Below are positions 1 to 10,833 of a stretch of DNA of 64,000 nucleotides, one piece after another. Source of the DNA: Vitellaria paradoxa (taxonomy: Eukaryota > Streptophyta > Magnoliopsida > Ericales > Sapotaceae); contig CM034234.1 in the NCBI GenBank assembly GCA_019916065.1, positions 1,994,963-2,058,962 of the forward strand, in the 5' to 3' direction. The first letter of the stretch is position 1. The number at the start of each line of letters is the position of its first letter. Under the pieces are notes generated by a model. The model was not told the DNA's origin and made no database searches. It saw nothing but the letters and a program-made list of their open reading frames with translations. The position numbers and the translations under genes are program-made.

Positions 1-2960
1 AGCTATAGAAAGAGTTATTGTTACGAAAAAATTTTATTTTTTAAATTTGATTAATATTTAATAATTTTAAAATATTTTTTAATCTAAATTAATTATTTAA
101 TAAATGTTACAATTATAATGAACCGATAAATAAGTTTCTTTTAAGAAACTCATGAAAGTGTGACCTTCTTGGAACCCAATAAAGTGGTTCTCCTTCATGA
201 ATTCACGAGTTCTTTTGCATTTATTAAAACCACATGCCACAGCTTTACTGCTTTTCTAAGCAAACGAAAAAGTAAAGTTGTAGTGCTTTTCCAATGTGGG
301 ACAAAAGAAATAATAGTTTTGTGAATGAAAAAAGAGAAGAAGAAGAAGAAGAGGTAATGAAGAAAATTAAAAAATAATTTAAAAATCTATAAAAAGAAGA
401 AAAATAGAATGGTAATTAAATAGGCATGCCACCTAGGATTAGAGTGAAGGAGAAGAAGAAAGAAAAAATATATTATTTTAGTATTATAATATAGATTTAA
501 TTTATAACCTACCGATTGGATTATATATATATATATTTCTTCCATATCAGTTGTGCACATTAAATCTTAAACTCTTCGGATTGAAAAATAAGAAAATTAA
601 TTAAGTATAATTTTTTAATAAGTAGGGATAATTATGTTTATGAGCCCAATATATAAATAATCTATTAATAGTCATTTTCATAAAATATGATCAATCTATA
701 TATATATATAGTTGCTGAAAACAATTCGCATTAAATGCGCGCCGGGGTTTTCCAACATATGGACCTTTCCATTAAAAACTAAGGGGTTGTTTGGAGTAAA
801 AAAAAATGAGATAAATTAAGATAAATTATGATTTAGAGAGAGTTCGTAATGCGTACAGCGAGAAAAAAAAATTGATGTGATATAAAATTAATGGAGATTT
901 ATAAAATTTTTTGAAAAAATTTAACAAATCAAACGGCTCCTGAAAGAATATTTCTTGTGGTCCTGATAATTAACATCTCAGCGGCGATAGAAACCAACTG
1001 CTCTCTGTCTCTCGCATCTTCCACGAAGTTTAAATCGGTTAGGCGAGTTGGATTTGCTCCGAGAGTTACGAGTTTATCATCTCAAACTTTTAGGTTTGAA
1101 CTATTTCCCTAATAATTCTTGGGGCTAACTCCTCAGCGTAAAATACAGTAAGATTAGTAAGATGAATCTCTTTAGCTGAATGAATCATATCTAGTTTTTA
1201 ATTTGGGTCTGAAATCTCTGTCACTATACAATTTCGTGATTTACCGCTGCACATATTGTAAGGTCGGTATATACGGCACAAATAAAAAGAGATTCATTTC
1301 TTAAAAATTTAGCTTGAGAAGTGAATTTCTCATGATCAAATTCTTTTTTTTTCACAAAATTTTTTTTATTACCAAAACTTTAATAGTTATCAAAATTATC
1401 GACCAAGTCAATTAATATTTGGCAACTATCTCTCTTGATTTTTCTATTTTTCATTTTCTTCTCGAGAAGTAATTAACTCTGTATTTATATTAAACATAAA
1501 CAACAAGAAGTTCAAGAAATTTTTATTTTTCTAGAAAAAAAAAAGAAATTCTTCCCATTTCATATTAACCAAACTAAATAAAACTTAAAATGTTTGATAA
1601 TTAAAATCTAAGGTTGCATTTTCACTTTTGGATTTGAAATTAAGAGTTTTTGTGTATTTTTGTATTCAAGAAAAAAAAGCTTGTTTATAATTTTATTAAC
1701 TTAGGTATTTAAATTTTAACATAAATTTAACTGATTTAACATGGTACATTATAATAAATTTCAAATGAATAAGAAATAGAAAAATAATTTAAAATCATTC
1801 GTAATAGCTCACATTGATGGGTGGCACCGATAATTTATTAGTTATTATTCGATATATATTTTTTATATTCTAAAAAAAACTATATTTTAATCTCAAATTT
1901 ATGAATATAAAAATTCATAATGTATTGCATTCTCACAGAAATTCACAATATTAAATGAATAATATGTCGGGAGCGATGTCAAAATCAAAAGAAATCACAT
2001 GCCTAAACGAGAAGCGGAAAATGTTTGTCACGTGATAAAAATAAAACCTAATAAAAAGGCCAAGTTAATGCCCGTCTCTGTCATTGTTTAAAAATAAATA
2101 ATAATAATAATAATACTACTATATTATTATTATATTATTATCTCGCAGCGATGGATGTCGGCCGAGCACTATCATGGAAGGACTTGGTGGTGTAAAGTCG
2201 CTGCGTGGTGGTCTGGCGTGGAATATTAAATTATTAATTTCATTTATTAATAAAAATGGACCAATTGATGACCTATCAATCAATAGATCCCACTTGCTGA
2301 ACAGGCCCCCAGGCTTGCTAGCTCAACCGCACCCTACCACATGACCTTGGCTTTGGGTCCGCTCGGGGCTATAAAATTTTTTAAAAAATTTTAATTTTTT
2401 TTATTAAATTTCTTCACGTAATAATTTTCTTAAAATTTTTCAAAATTCCAAATTCCTTTTACTTGATTACAAAAAAATTATCTTTTAATTTTTTTTGTCC
2501 TATATAACTTTTTTAATTAAAATTAATTATTTTTAAATTATAATTTTTAGACTTATTAATTACATTTGCAAAAAAAATTAAAAACATTCACGTCTGTTGA
2601 GTAAAAATTATTTATTTGAGTTAAAAAATAACAAAAAAATAAATTTTTTATTTATTTTTGTAACTTTTAACCATACCGACGTGAATATTTTTATATATTT
2701 TTTTTTACGATGTGATTAAACGTCCAAAAATTATAATTTTTTGGAAAAAAATTTAATTTTGGTGAAAATTTTTATATAAGACAAAAAAACAAAGCCTTAA
2801 TTTCAGCCACCGAGCGAGAATCAGCAGCCGCCGCTACAGCCACGTGCCGCCCAACTTGAACTTTCCGGCCGACACACTTTTTTTTTTTTTTTAAACAAAA
2901 ATTAGTGTTTATATATATGTTTGGGGGCGCATCTTTTGGGAATCGAAGGCGTGCCGAATG
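1..2960. other. AT-rich intergenic region, no gene seen
   Basis: No coding region with plant codon structure or splice signals was found here. The DNA is very AT-rich with many A and T runs, short TA microsatellites (around 520-532 and 697-708) and TAA/TTA trinucleotide runs near 2098-2140. A small MITE candidate lies at 783-940 and is listed separately. A GC-richer island at about 2140-2360 contains no open frame I recognise. Confidence 0.6.
783..940. mobile_element. Small Tourist-like MITE candidate
   Basis: The left end GGGGTTGTTTGGAG and the reverse complement of the right end, GGAGCCGTTTGA, form imperfect terminal inverted repeats around an AT-rich, non-coding 158-bp body. The flanks are TAA on the left and TGA on the right, so the expected 3-bp target duplication is imperfect. 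The inner sequence (AATGAGATAAA) resembles that of the better-defined MITEs at 14280 and 29721. Confidence 0.45.
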
Positions 2961-3040
2961 ACCCCACATGAAAACGAAGCGAGGGGACTGCCGTCGGAGT
3001 CGACGGCAACTCGACCGCATTCCCCGAACAATCGCAAAAC

Positions 3041-3711
3041 GATGTCGTTCCTTCTTGGTACTGTACGGCACAATTGACACAGCGTTTTTTTTTTTTTTGG
3101 GTCTTTTTCCTTACTAGGTGACGCACTGGACTTCTTTTGGGTTTGTGAAATTATACCTTACGTCCTAATTAACAAATGCTTATCTTGATCAGCTAACACT
3201 AGGAAAAATTATGATCACTTAATTTTATGATTTTTTTAATAATTAAAGTTATTATTTTATATTTAAAATTTTTTTTAAACAATGAAGTAAAAAAAATGTC
3301 AAAGTAACAAAAAATTAAAAAATTAATTACTAAAAGAATTTAATTTTTTCACTTTTCAAAGAAGAAAAAAAACTAATTTTTTAATAACTTGCTAGTAGCT
3401 AGCTACAAAAAGTTAGGCTTAGTTTGGAAAAAAAAAATTCTTCTAGGTATTTAACTTTTTAAATTTTCTTGCAATAAAAATTTATCTTCTTATATTTTTA
3501 AATTTTTTTAAAGTACAAAGGATAAAAATGTCAAATTAATAAAAAATTAAAAAATTAGTTCATAAAAAAATTATTTTTTTCTCTTCTCAAATACAAAAGA
3601 AAGTTGATTTTTTTAATTCTTTGTTAGTAACTAGCTATAAAAAAGTTATTTTTTTCCTTTCTAAACTATTAAGCTTCGCTTATTTGCTGTTACTATTAGC
3701 GAGGTATTAAG
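3041..3711 (+). repeat. Left arm of long inverted repeat
   Basis: This arm matches the reverse complement of about 4048-4715 along nearly its whole length with only small gaps. Shared blocks include GGCACAATTGACACA, TTAACAAATGCT, AACACTAGG, AAGTTAGGCTTA and AAACTATTAA. A weaker match may extend outward to about 2965 and 4825. Within the arm an AT-rich unit of about 230 bp, ending in CTAGTAxxTAGCTA and AAAGTTA, occurs twice in tandem (about 3203-3430 and 3431-3670). No protein coding is apparent. It could be a foldback or MULE-type terminal repeat, or an inverted duplication. Confidence 0.8.
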
Positions 3712-4047
3712 ATCATGTTTTGTAGCACTTATATTTATTTTTTTTATATTTATAAATTTTTAAAAACTGATAATAAAAATGTGTTTATTAAACTTATTTT
3801 TATTTTTTTGTTTTCAAAAAATAAAAATTAAAAATAAAAGACATAAACAAAAAAAGTGTTCATACTTTATTTTTTTTCCTTTTTACAAACATATTATCAA
3901 CTTTAGTACATTGTCTATTTTTAATTTAATTATATTATTCACTAAAAATAAATTACCCTTAACAAAATATCAAATTACCAATAAGGTTAACAGGTAGTTA
4001 CTAAATATTTATTTTTTTCCTTTCTCAAAACCAAAAAAGTTAGCCTT
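3712..4047. other. Spacer (loop) of the long inverted repeat
   Basis: A stretch of about 336 bp of AT-rich DNA lies between the two arms. It has no transposase-like or other recognisable coding sequence; the one open frame is low-complexity Phe/Lys/Asn/Ile-rich sequence expected by chance in such DNA. Confidence 0.6.
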
Positions 4048-4715
4048 TTAATACCTCACTAGTAGTCAGTTAAAAAAAAAAAATAGGTTTAATAGTTTGG
4101 GAAGAAAAAAAAAAGGAACTTTATTATAATTGATTACTAGCAAATTATTAAAAAAATTAACTTTTTTTGTGTTTAGAAAGAAAAAAATAATTTTTTAATA
4201 GTTAATTTTTTAAATTTTATTAATTTAATATTTTTATCCTTCGTACTTTAAAGAAAATTAAAAATATAATAGGATAAATTATTATTTTAGAAAAAGTTTA
4301 AAATAATAAAGTAGCCAGAAGTTGAGAAATTTTTTTCTATATTAAGCCTAACTTTTATAGTTTATTACTAGCGAGCTATTAAAAAATTAGTTTTCGTTCT
4401 CTTGTTTGAAAGGGAAAAAAATAATTTTTTTAGTAACTAATTTCTTAATTTTTTGTTAATTGGATACTTTTGTGTCCTTCATTGTTTAAAAAAATTTTAA
4501 AATATAAAATAATAAATTTAATCATTAAAAAATAAAAAAAAAAATGAAGTAATCATAATTTCCCCTAGTGTTCGCTGAATAAGTTGAGCATTTGTTAACT
4601 AGGACGCAAGTGGTAATTTTACAAATCCAGAAGAAGTCCAGCGCGTCACTTAGCAAGGAAAAAGAAAAAAAAAAAAACGATGTGTCAATTGTGCCGGACA
4701 ACACCAGGAAGGAAT
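4048..4715 (-). repeat. Right arm of long inverted repeat
   Basis: Reverse-complement partner of 3041-3711. Its outer part carries the same GC-richer segment (GACGCGCTGGACTTCTTCTG versus GACGCACTGGACTTCTTTTG on the left) and the same poly-T tract, followed inward by the same two AT-rich subunits. Substitutions and small indels throughout show that the arms are not recent exact copies. Confidence 0.8.
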
Positions 4716-4971
4716 TCATTTTGGGGTTAATTTCAGCAGCTACCATCAACCCCGATTACAATCCCCTCACTCCGAAAATTCAACGACTGCAATCGACTCT
4801 GACTGCACCCCCGCTTCGACATGAAAATACTCACCCGTCATAACTTTTATATTCAAGCTCCGTTTGGCATTATTACTTAAATGTTAATTTTTTACCACTT
4901 TAATTTTTAATTTTTTTAAAATAATTAAAATTATCCTCTTATATTTTTAAATTTTTTTATTTATGAAAAAA

Positions 4972-5167
4972 TGTGTGAAAGTATGGAGATTGACAAGAGT
5001 AGGAGAGGTAGAGGAAGACCCAAGAGAAGCTGGAAAGAAACCATTAAACATGACCTGACCTACCTAGATTTACCGGAGGACATGCCCCTAAACAGATCTA
5101 ATTGACATCAATAAATCCATATAACCGACTCCACCTAGTGGAAAAAGACTTGGTTTGGTTTGATTTA
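4972..5167 (+). mobile_element. 5'-truncated LINE (3' end only)
   Basis: The translation contains a GRGRPKRSWKETIKHDL motif, followed by remnants like the C-terminal tail of plant RTE-type LINE reverse transcriptases (family tail of the form R-P-K-x-T-W-x-E, later IHxxD). The segment ends in the 3' sequence CTTGGTTTGGTTTGAT, which also ends the reverse-strand copy near 32590. It is flanked on both sides by the 13-bp direct repeat ATTTATGAAAAAA (4959-4971 and 5168-5180), a typical LINE target-site duplication. Stop codons break the frame. Confidence 0.75.
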
Positions 5168-6777
5168 ATTTATGAAAAAAGTTAAGATAGTTAAAGCCAA
5201 AGTTAACTTTTTTTTTTTTCCCTTACTTAAAGCCAAAAACAATTAATTTATTTAGAAACCGTTTACCCAACCAAAAAAAAGTTAATTTTTTTTTTTCAAA
5301 TTTAACCTCATTTTCTGTCTAGGTTGATGATAAATATATATGCATATACGGTTCATTAAAAATATTACACACAATTGTAATACAGTGACGGTTATGTAAT
5401 TTCAATAATCACTATTCACATTTTAGCGCAACCGAAATTGCACAAGTAGAAAGAGAAAAAAATTATGGACACCTGTCATTTTCGTTGTTAATTATCATAA
5501 AGGTATTAAAAATTTATGAACACCTGTCATTCGTCAAATATTTTATTCAAAGGTATTAAAAAATTGTTGAAATGTCTTATTATTTTTTTCTTTCGATATG
5601 GACACCTGTCATTTATATTGTTAATTATTATAAAGACGTATTTGACACTTATTTAAATATATTTTATTACTTTAATGTTTTAAAGTCGACATCTGGACCC
5701 GTGTTGACTATGATACTTAATTGTTTTCTGCTTTTCAACGTATTATAATTCATTAAAGCTTTTATCCAATTAATTTATTTAATTTTCCACCCACATGAAA
5801 ACTTTGCATTAATCTTTTTATTTTTAATAAAAGAAATAATAAGAGATGGAAGAAAAGTCGAACTCGAGTTATGAGCGAAAAGAAAAAACTTTTATCCACT
5901 GAGTTACAAGTCCCGTTTTCTATGCATTAATCCCACTAACCTAATTTGTGAAAGTAGTACTGTAGAGCACATATCAAGAAGGACGGAATACTTGCAACAA
6001 TTAGTTCACCTTTAACAAAATACACACTCGCGCAAGTGTTATACATATATATATATATATATATGCAACTATTAGATTAAATATTATAATTAATAGATAA
6101 AAGTATATCTTCATGTCAAACTCTTGGCTAATTAGATCATTAATACTGGAGAGACATGAAAAACAAGATAAAGATCAAAGCACAACCTTCAAAAGCGGAA
6201 GGGCAGATAGTCAATGTTGTACTGGAAAATACCTTTCTCCCTTTGATGAGCAAACTCAAATCTCTCTTTCGTGGAAAGCAAACATGTCATCATCGCACGA
6301 AGAGTTTTGTATTGTATATGTACACAGTACATGACACACACGTAAAGTGTTTGTGTGTATCTGTGTGTATATATATATATATATATATATGTATAAATGA
6401 TGTAAAGATCGAGCATGTTTGGAATTAATTAATATCAATATGAAAAAAAGAAATAAAAATTTGCTTAACTTTTTGATTGTTATTGTTGCACGATCGAAAG
6501 CTTGAACTAATATTTGTAATTATATATAATTTTGAATGTATATGCTTACACATCATTACACTTGAGAAAGTAACATACAACCTAATTAATTACCTTGTTT
6601 TGTTATAAAAAAATGAAATTAAGAAAATATACATAAAAATATAATTAAGACTGCCAAATGCCAATAGTATTTTTCGTTATAGTTAAATCACAATCAACGT
6701 GGAATGAGTGCCAAATGCAATAATAAATAATAATAAATGAATTTTTTTTTGGTAAATTTACTGTTTGACAAATAAAA
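5168..6777. other. Intergenic DNA with short repeats
   Basis: No gene was recognised. A motif of the form GGACACCTGTCATT recurs at about 5466, 5519 (variant) and 5600, the first and last followed by TTGTTAATTAT and AAAG. TA microsatellites occur at about 6044-6063 and 6368-6390, and a TG/CA-rich tract precedes the latter. Confidence 0.5.
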
Positions 6778-6783
6778 CACGTG
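6778..6783. promoter_or_regulatory. G-box in the dioxygenase promoter
   Basis: A palindromic CACGTG lies about 130 bp upstream of the TATA box and about 395 bp upstream of the start codon of the jasmonate-oxygenase-type gene. In plants this is the core site for bHLH factors of the MYC2 class, which switch on jasmonate-response genes. That fits the gene family, but binding here is an inference. Confidence 0.5.
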
Positions 6784-6819
6784 GGTACAGTTAATACTGC
6801 TTTTACTACGATGGAGGGG

Positions 6820-6821
<2 letters not shown>

Positions 6822-6855
<34 letters not shown>
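6822..6855. repeat. (AG)n microsatellite in promoter
   Basis: An uninterrupted AG dinucleotide run of about 34 bp lies between the G-box and the TATA box of the downstream gene. GA-rich tracts like this can bind plant BBR/BPC proteins; no specific role is shown here. Confidence 0.8.
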
Positions 6856-6857
<2 letters not shown>

Positions 6858-6910
6858 AAATCAAGATTATCACGGCGCCGGAATTTTCCTACTTTAAATC
6901 TTTAGATGTG

Positions 6911-6924
6911 TATATATATATATA
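6911..6924 (+). promoter_or_regulatory. Probable TATA box of the dioxygenase gene
   Basis: A TATATATATATATA tract sits about 25-35 bp before a CT/CA-rich stretch (CCTCTCAGTTCTTAGAACC) that is a plausible transcription start zone near 6945-6955. This would give a 5' leader of roughly 220 nt before the ATG at 7174. Confidence 0.5.
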
Positions 6925-7047
6925 GCACCTCTCAGTTCTTAGAACCTCAACTCCCACAAGCACCTCTCACTGCAACAGAGGTTTGTACTTTAAAGAGTTG
7001 TTAGCTTCTCTATCCATATATATATAGACATATATATATAAATACAA

Positions 7048-7104
7048 ATGCATATGCACACACCCATGCATATTACGTTCAGTTTCATGAACACTTCATT
7101 TTAA
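7048..7104 (+). other. Upstream ORF in the 5' leader of the dioxygenase
   Basis: An 18-codon reading frame starts at an ATG within the predicted 5' leader and ends at TAA 69 nt before the main ATG. It contains four in-frame Met codons, so the three further upstream ATGs in this stretch share the same frame and stop. It could lower translation of the main ORF. It is short and could be chance; a conserved peptide in related species would be needed to call it functional. Confidence 0.4.
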
Positions 7105-7173
7105 CTACAACCACCACCGTCGGACGTCGACCCCCACCACATCCCCTCTCTCTCGCTCTCTCTCTCTGTGTTT

Positions 7174-8479
7174 ATGAAAATGAACTGCTTACAAGCATGG
7201 CCAGAACCAATCGTCCGAGTCCAGTCTCTGTCGGAGAGCGGCATAAATGCAATCCCGGAACGATACATAAAGCCACCCTCCGATAGGCCATCGCCGTCAC
7301 CGGAGAGCGACATCAACATCCCGGTCATTGACCTCTCCAATTTCTTGTCGGACGACGAGTTTGTCCGGAGCAAGACCCTGAGCCTCCTCTCCGGCGCTTG
7401 CCGAGAGTGGGGATTCTTCCAGGTGGTGAACCACGGGGTAAGCCACGAGCTGATGAAACAGACCCGAGAGGTGTGGCGGCAGTTCTTCCACCTGCCGGTG
7501 GAGGAGAAACAAGCCTACGCCAACTCTCCGGCGACTTACGAGGGTTACGGCAGCCGGCTCGGGGTTGAGAAGGGTGGCAAGTTGGATTGGAGTGACTACT
7601 TCTTTCTTCATTACCTTCCCTGCTCCCTCAGGGACCAAAACAAATGGCCCAAGATTCCACTCTCCTGCAGGTATATTACACGCGCCTCCTCTGCCACTCC
7701 CTCCTCCTCCTTATTGTTATTATTATTTGGGATTTTTTTTTTAATTGTGTTACACTATGCTATATTGAAAATTTTAACTTATAAGAGCACTCAATTAATA
7801 TACAACGTTACATAACTACAACCATTACGATGCAGTCAAGTAGAATTTTCCATTAAAATTGATCTCACGTGGAATCTACTTTGACCGTTGTTGGGCCTTT
7901 TTGGATGCAATGCAATGGGTGTTCTAAATGATTTACAATTTAGATGGGTAGATTCAAGTGCCAACCTCGCGCTTTTTTTTTTTTTTTTTTCGGTTCTCCT
8001 AAAATGTAAGTAATTTTTCAAATAAAACGTAATTGATGTAATATCAATTTCGTTCCCCTTTTTATCATTTCATTTGTATTTCTACCACATAAAAAGGAAA
8101 GGACACACTAACTATTACTTTGAAATTAAATATGACTGCTTTCTTTATATCAAACTTATAATTTGAAATTTGAGGTGCAGATGTGTTGATTAGTAAACGT
8201 ATTCTCTGTATAAACAACTCGGTTTTAAATTTTGCAATTCAATCGTAAGATATGGTCAAGAGGACCAGCTATGTGTCCCTTAATTTACTCTCTAATCTAT
8301 TCTAATAAAATTCTGGTCACTCAAACCAAAAAAAAAAAGAAAAAAAAAACTTATAGTTTGAGGGTAAACAAGTTTCGTGTCGTTGCGTAGCGCCTCGGTC
8401 AGTACTTCCCTTCCCTGGTTACTTTCGTACAAAAGGTTCTAAGAATTTAGCCGCTCTATGTATGTACTATTAGAGAGAA

Positions 8480-8526
<47 letters not shown>

Positions 8527-10485
8527 GAAATTAAACCGTTGTTCTAACGTGGTATCATAAACCAAATCAATTGTTAATTTGAGGGGACAAGGGTGGATTT
8601 GTTGGTTGAAAAGGCGAGGTTCCTTTGAGGTTCCGTTTGGGTATGCACAGAAAGTTTTAGCTTTTGACTTTCAAACTTGATGTTTATCTAGATACTCTCA
8701 CAAAAAGCTAGTTTAATTTATTTGGATTGAAATTACTATTATAACCCTTAGGCATTCTTAGGAATTGTACAGAGAAATTTTTTTTTTAATATATAATGAA
8801 GGGTAAATGAAGCTAACTTTTTTTAATGCCAAATAAAAAACAAAAAAAAGAAGTTTATTTTAGATAACTCCTTTTTTTAAAAAGCAAAATCACATATATT
8901 GGACCTAATTCTAAATAATATACTCCGGAGTGGTAAACCGTCCCCACGAGAGATAGGAATCAAGCAAGCACAAACTATGTGGGTGATTAAAAAAGAAAAC
9001 TTTGAAGAGTTTTGAACTCGTGATACGTTGGAGTTTAAAGTTCAAAAGTGATCTAATCATGGTTGCCTTTTTTGAGCTTGAACACATGAGAATAAATATA
9101 CATATTGGGTGGCTAGAGAGGATTCGTATTACAATATCTAGTCAGATAGGTTAACTTTTCATGTGTTTTTCTTTCTTTTTTTTTATTTTTATTTTCCGCT
9201 TGACTCAAGGAAAAAAATAAAAAAGGAAGTTTTTTTTTTTTTTAATATTGACCTCTGCTTTAATCTTTTTGTATAGGGAATTGGTAGCTGAGTATGGCGC
9301 TCAAGTGGTTGGGCTGTGTGGGAAATTGATGAAGATTTTCGCAGTGAATCTTGGGTTACGAGAGGACTACCTTCAGGAAGCTTTTGGAGGAGAAGACATC
9401 GGTGCTTGCCTGAGGATCAATTTCTATCCCAAGTGTCCCCAACCAGACCTCACCCTAGGTCTTTCCCCACACTCCGACCCTGGCGGCATGACCATCCTCC
9501 TCCCTGACGAGAACGTCTCCGGCCTCCAAGTCCGCCGAGGCGATACCTGGGTCACCGTTAAACCTGCCCCTAATGCCTTCATTGTCAACATCGGTGATCA
9601 AATTCAGGTCTTTTCCTCCTCCCATCCCATAACATCTCTCCTATTTAGGCATTAATTTTTTCAATTTTTTCTTTTTATACTTTTACAATTTTACAAAATC
9701 TTTACTAATTTTTTATCATTCTCGTTCTCATACGTTTATTTTAAAATTTTAAATTTCATAATTTTTACCAATTTTTACATATTTTTGTCAACTTTTACTT
9801 AATTTTTTAACAATTTTTTGATCAAAATTATTAAAACGGACCATTCGATCGCGTTTAAACGGATCATATCAGCTTAAAAGTGTGATACTATATACAAATT
9901 TTGTTCAAACAAATTCCGTTAAAAAGTTAAAATTTATCTTTTGAACGTCAAAAAATGACTATTACGTTACAATTTTTTTTAATGTTTACTAAATTTCCTA
10001 TCTTTCAAACACTCCCTTATTTTCTCTCTTTACACGTGTGGTAGCGCAATTGGTTTCGTTTCGACAATCTTGACCTTTTGCTAAGTAATAAGTTATTTTT
10101 TTTTTTTTTGTCATATATGATTTTTCCTTAGATTTTGATTTTATTTAGTCATTTAAGAATATTTTTTGCATTTTTTTAGAAATACCTAGAAAGAGAGTTA
10201 CCGATTGTTGTAACATTTTTTTTTTTTTTAAATTAGGTGCTTACCAACGCGAATTACAAGAGCGTGGAGCACAGGGTGATTGTGAATTCCGGCAAGGAAC
10301 GAGTGTCGCTGGCCTTCTTCTACAACCCGAATGGGAATATTCCCATCAAACCTGCGAAGGAGCTCGTCACGGAGGAACGCCCTGCCCTTTATGGGCCTAT
10401 GACATTCAACGACTACAGACTGTTCATTAGGACCAGGGGTCCATGTGGGAAGTCCCAAGTTGATTCCCTCAAATCTTCCAATTAA
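7174..10485 (+). CDS. Jasmonate-induced-oxygenase-type 2-oxoglutarate/Fe(II) dioxygenase
   Basis: Three exons, 7174-7670, 9277-9607 and 10237-10485, splice in phase (GT-AG) to give 358 residues. The protein has the DIOX_N domain (about 45-155) and the 2OG-FeII_Oxy core. Iron ligands are H231 and D233 (GLSPHSDPGG) and H288 (SVEHRV); the 2-oxoglutarate salt bridge is R298-x-S300. The segments WPEPIVRVQSLSES, YEGYGSRLGVEKG, ACLRINFYPKCPQP and YRLFIRTRGP are diagnostic of the plant JOX/JAO group (Arabidopsis JOX1-4). Those enzymes hydroxylate jasmonic acid to 12-hydroxyjasmonate and so damp jasmonate signalling, probably in the cytosol. A second ATG at 7180 would give 356 residues. A G-box, a TATA box and an upstream ORF precede it. 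AATAAA overlaps the stop codon. Substrate is inferred from family; a related flavonoid-type dioxygenase is less likely. Confidence 0.9.
7671..9276 (+). other. Intron 1 of the dioxygenase gene
   Basis: A GT-AG intron of 1,606 bp. It contains a (GT)n(AT)n microsatellite at about 8484-8526, poly-A/T runs, and a sequence near 8634 beginning GTTCCGTTTGGGTAT that looks like one end of a MITE, although I could not define the other end. No coding sequence was seen. Confidence 0.7.
9608..10236 (+). other. Intron 2 of the dioxygenase gene
   Basis: A 629-bp GT-AG intron, highly AT-rich with many ATTTTT runs. It ends in a long poly-T and AAATTAG acceptor directly before the exon encoding the distal iron ligand H288. 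No other feature was recognised. Confidence 0.75.
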
Positions 10486-10691
10486 TAAAAGTCTCTGGCT
10501 TGGATTGTTCCTAGGTTCAAAATTGGGTCCAGATAAACTGTATCTCTTTGTCATTAATTATTAATGAAATATCAACCTTTGATCTACCCATTGAATGCGG
10601 AAATAATTTTACTTTGTTCCTGTTCGGAGCACTAAAAAGTATTAAAAAAATACCAAAATTAATCAAATTAGAAATAAAAGTTTAGTATTTA

Positions 10692-10833
10692 GGTCCGTTT
10701 GATTTATTATAAAATTTTAAAAAATTTTTAAAATCTCTAAAAATTATTTATTTTTTATTTTACTGCACGACTTAAGAATCCACAGCTTATTTTATTTTAT
10801 TTTATTTCACTTTTTATCAATCCAAACACACTT
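10692..10833. mobile_element. Tourist-like MITE, TTA target duplication
   Basis: A 142-bp non-coding element whose left end GGTCCGTTTGATTTA pairs with the reverse complement of its right end AAGTGTGTTTGGATTG. It is flanked by TTA on both sides (10689-10691 and 10834-10836), as expected for PIF/Harbinger-derived Tourist MITEs. The interior is AT-rich with repeated TTTTA. Confidence 0.6.

Noticed and set aside
2772..3126. Minus-strand open frames of 70-100 codons
   Set aside because: They overlap the poly-T tracts and outer arm of the inverted repeat, are rich in Lys runs from poly-A, and show no motif or codon bias.
3779..3997. Plus-strand open frame of 72 codons
   Set aside because: Low-complexity Phe/Ile/Lys/Asn translation of AT-rich spacer in the inverted repeat; expected by chance.
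6156..6428. Open frames around 6113-6438 on both strands
   Set aside because: They run through TA and TG microsatellites and overlap each other on both strands; no recognisable protein.
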